Under the pieces are notes generated by a model. That model was not told the origin of the DNA. It searched no databases and saw only the letters and a program-made list of their open reading frames with translations. This document shows, in pieces, positions 62,778-64,000 of a stretch of DNA of 64,000 nucleotides. The stretch covers positions 1-64,000 of the forward strand of contig JAIDSM010000140.1 in NCBI GenBank assembly GCA_029061225.1. Direction: 5' to 3'. This stretch comes from Muribaculaceae bacterium (GTDB taxonomy: Bacteria; Bacteroidota; Bacteroidia; Bacteroidales; Muribaculaceae). The position numbers and the translations under genes were made by a program. Position 1 is the stretch's first letter, and each line of letters starts with the position of its first letter.

Positions 62778-64000
62778 ATGGTTAAGAGAGTTTTCGTGAC
62801 GCTATGTATGATAATGAGTGTTGTCAGTTTGGTAGCCGATAATTTTTCAGAGGGAAAAAATCTTTTTCTGCATGCCGATGCCAACAGTCAGTTCAGCTGG
62901 GCAGAGAGTGAATTTGAAAAGGCGTACCCGATGCTCTTGGCTGCCGCAGAAGAGGGGTATGGCGAGGCTGCTTATATGGCGGCCATGATAAGGTTAAAGA
63001 ATCTTGATGGTCAAGGCTACGATGCAGACAAAGCTTATGAATTGTTTTTATTCGCGGTAGAAAACGGTTATGAAAGAGGACGTGTCGAGCTTGGTGATTA
63101 TTGTATGACCTTAGGTGATGAGGAATTAGCCTTTAAGTATTGGAGTGAAGCATTAGACTATAATGAAAGGGATGCTTTGTCTAAAGTTTTCAGTGCGATT
63201 TGGTATGGGATCGGTACTGACGAAGACAAGCAGAAAGCAGCTCTGATGGCGAAAAACAATTATGAAAAGATTGCTTCTTCATCTGATGAAAACGGTCTTT
63301 CCGCATTGGGAACCCTTCTGCTTTATCCCGACCTTAGGGATCCAAAGTACAATAATAATTATGATGAGGAAGCTGCAGCTTTGTTTAATAAGACGGAAAA
63401 TCCCTATTTTATGCTTGTAGGTGCAGATATTTTAATTGACGGAAACAAAGAGTATTATAAATCAAGATTATTGAATAAAAGTAGTAATACCAATCAACTT
63501 ATTACAGATGTGATTAGAACTGCAGATATTCCTGATAGTATCAGAGCAAAGGCCTGCCTGAGTTATGCCCGGTTCAATGATAGGCTGAGCAAGTCATTCG
63601 CGTCGGACAATTCAGAATCTTTGAAATGGAACTATGGAATTACTCCTGGAGAGGCGTTGCTGTGGGCCGCGGACAATTATGGAGATGCGGAATCCATTGA
63701 GTTGGCGGCTCTATGGTATCGTCTAGGTGTGGGATTGCCTAAGAATCTTGTCAAGGCCAAGCATTATGAGGCTCTTCTTGATGAAAAATATCCTGAAAGA
63801 GCTAACAAGGGTATCATTCCTGCTGGTATGACTGTTGGAGAGGGAGAGATAGTGGAACAACCTGCTGAAAATGCAAAATTTCCGGGACCAGACGGTGCTA
63901 TGTCTCGATGGGTCGCTGCAACTCTTAATGATCCTGGAAATCAGGAAGGCGTTGTCGTGGTGGAGTTTATCATTGAACAGGATGGTTCAATCAGTAACAT
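62778..64000 (+). CDS. exported Sel1-repeat protein with TonB-C-like end (cut by window edge)
   Basis: The frame is open from ATG at 62778 to the window end (407 codons and on). It begins with a signal-like MVKRVFVTLCMIMSVVSLVA, followed by alpha-helical Sel1/TPR-type repeats (AAEEGYGEAAYMAAMIRL; AVENGYERGRVELGDYCM; AADNYGDAESIELAALWYRLG). The last visible part (KFPGPDGAMSRWVAATLNDP, then GVVVVEFIIEQDGSISN) is the start of a TonB C-terminal domain of the Bacteroidales type. It may link periplasmic proteins to TonB-dependent systems. A+T-rich relative to neighbours. Confidence 0.8.
   Translation, partial: MVKRVFVTLCMIMSVVSLVADNFSEGKNLFLHADANSQFSWAESEFEKAYPMLLAAAEEGYGEAAYMAAMIRLKNLDGQGYDADKAYELFLFAVENGYERGRVELGDYCMTLGDEELAFKYWSEALDYNERDALSKVFSAIWYGIGTDEDKQKAALMAKNNYEKIASSSDENGLSALGTLLLYPDLRDPKYNNNYDEEAAALFNKTENPYFMLVGADILIDGNKEYYKSRLLNKSSNTNQLITDVIRTADIPDSIRAKACLSYARFNDRLSKSFASDNSESLKWNYGITPGEALLWAADNYGDAESIELAALWYRLGVGLPKNLVKAKHYEALLDEKYPERANKGIIPAGMTVGEGEIVEQPAENAKFPGPDGAMSRWVAATLNDPGNQEGVVVVEFIIEQDGSISN

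Overview
This window looks like chromosome of a Bacteroidales bacterium, most likely a Muribaculaceae-type gut commensal. That placement is inferred from gene content and style, not from any search. The support is: promoters of the Bacteroidota form (TTTG, about 20 bases, TAnnTTTG) upstream of many genes; a fused SecDF; ATP-dependent PEP carboxykinase; class I fumarase; MeaB; DUF1573 and DUF4831 proteins; Wzi and Wza capsule proteins; a T9SS-like C-terminal tail; a tRNA with no encoded CCA; and weak Shine-Dalgarno signals.

Layout. 1-3.9 kb: a HigB/HigA-like toxin-antitoxin pair, an exported GH28 pectinase, a Bcp peroxiredoxin, a PIN-domain toxin-antitoxin pair and a small Rossmann-like protein. 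4-12.3 kb (minus strand): XerD-type recombinase with a short coupled ORF, a YfhO-family membrane protein with an Lrp regulator, then dgkA, aroQ, an O-methyltransferase, rbfA and a LolE-like permease. 12.7-27.5 kb (plus strand): pckA, an acetyl-xylan-esterase-like hydrolase, secDF, yidC, a membrane ferredoxin, thyA-folA, a glycosyltransferase, two DUF1573 proteins and meaB, with tRNA-Pro on the minus strand. 27.7-34.5 kb: a surface-polysaccharide block (WecA-like initiator, Wza, PHP phosphatase, aminotransferase, Wzi, lipoprotein) with tcdA inside it. 34.6-43.7 kb: fba, nnr, a DUF4831 gene, class I fumarase, an AmpG-like transporter, a PepC-like peptidase and rsmA. 43.8-56.6 kb (minus strand): one long polysaccharide operon with SGNH lipoprotein, barrel, acyltransferases, glycosyltransferases, Wzx, Wzy and rmlACDB. 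56.9-64 kb: an orphan T9SS-like tail, an M16 protease, a PL11 rhamnogalacturonan lyase, a broken response regulator and a truncated Sel1-repeat/TonB-C protein.

The polysaccharide genes fit together: the WecA-like enzyme loads the lipid carrier, the rml enzymes make dTDP-rhamnose, the glycosyltransferases build the repeat unit, Wzx/Wzy flip and polymerise it, and Wza/Wzi export and anchor it. No Wzc kinase is visible. GH28 and PL11 are two halves of pectin and rhamnogalacturonan breakdown at opposite ends of the window, neither next to SusC/SusD genes.

The most unusual feature is in the spacers. At about fifteen gene borders there are degenerate tandem repeats with a strict 7-base period but different sequence at each site. 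Many begin on the stop codon of the upstream gene or run into the start codon of the next. Several form inverted arms around conserved hairpin cores. One heptad run lies inside the rmlD coding sequence. Because 7 is 1 modulo 3, an array carrying a stop triplet closes all three reading frames.
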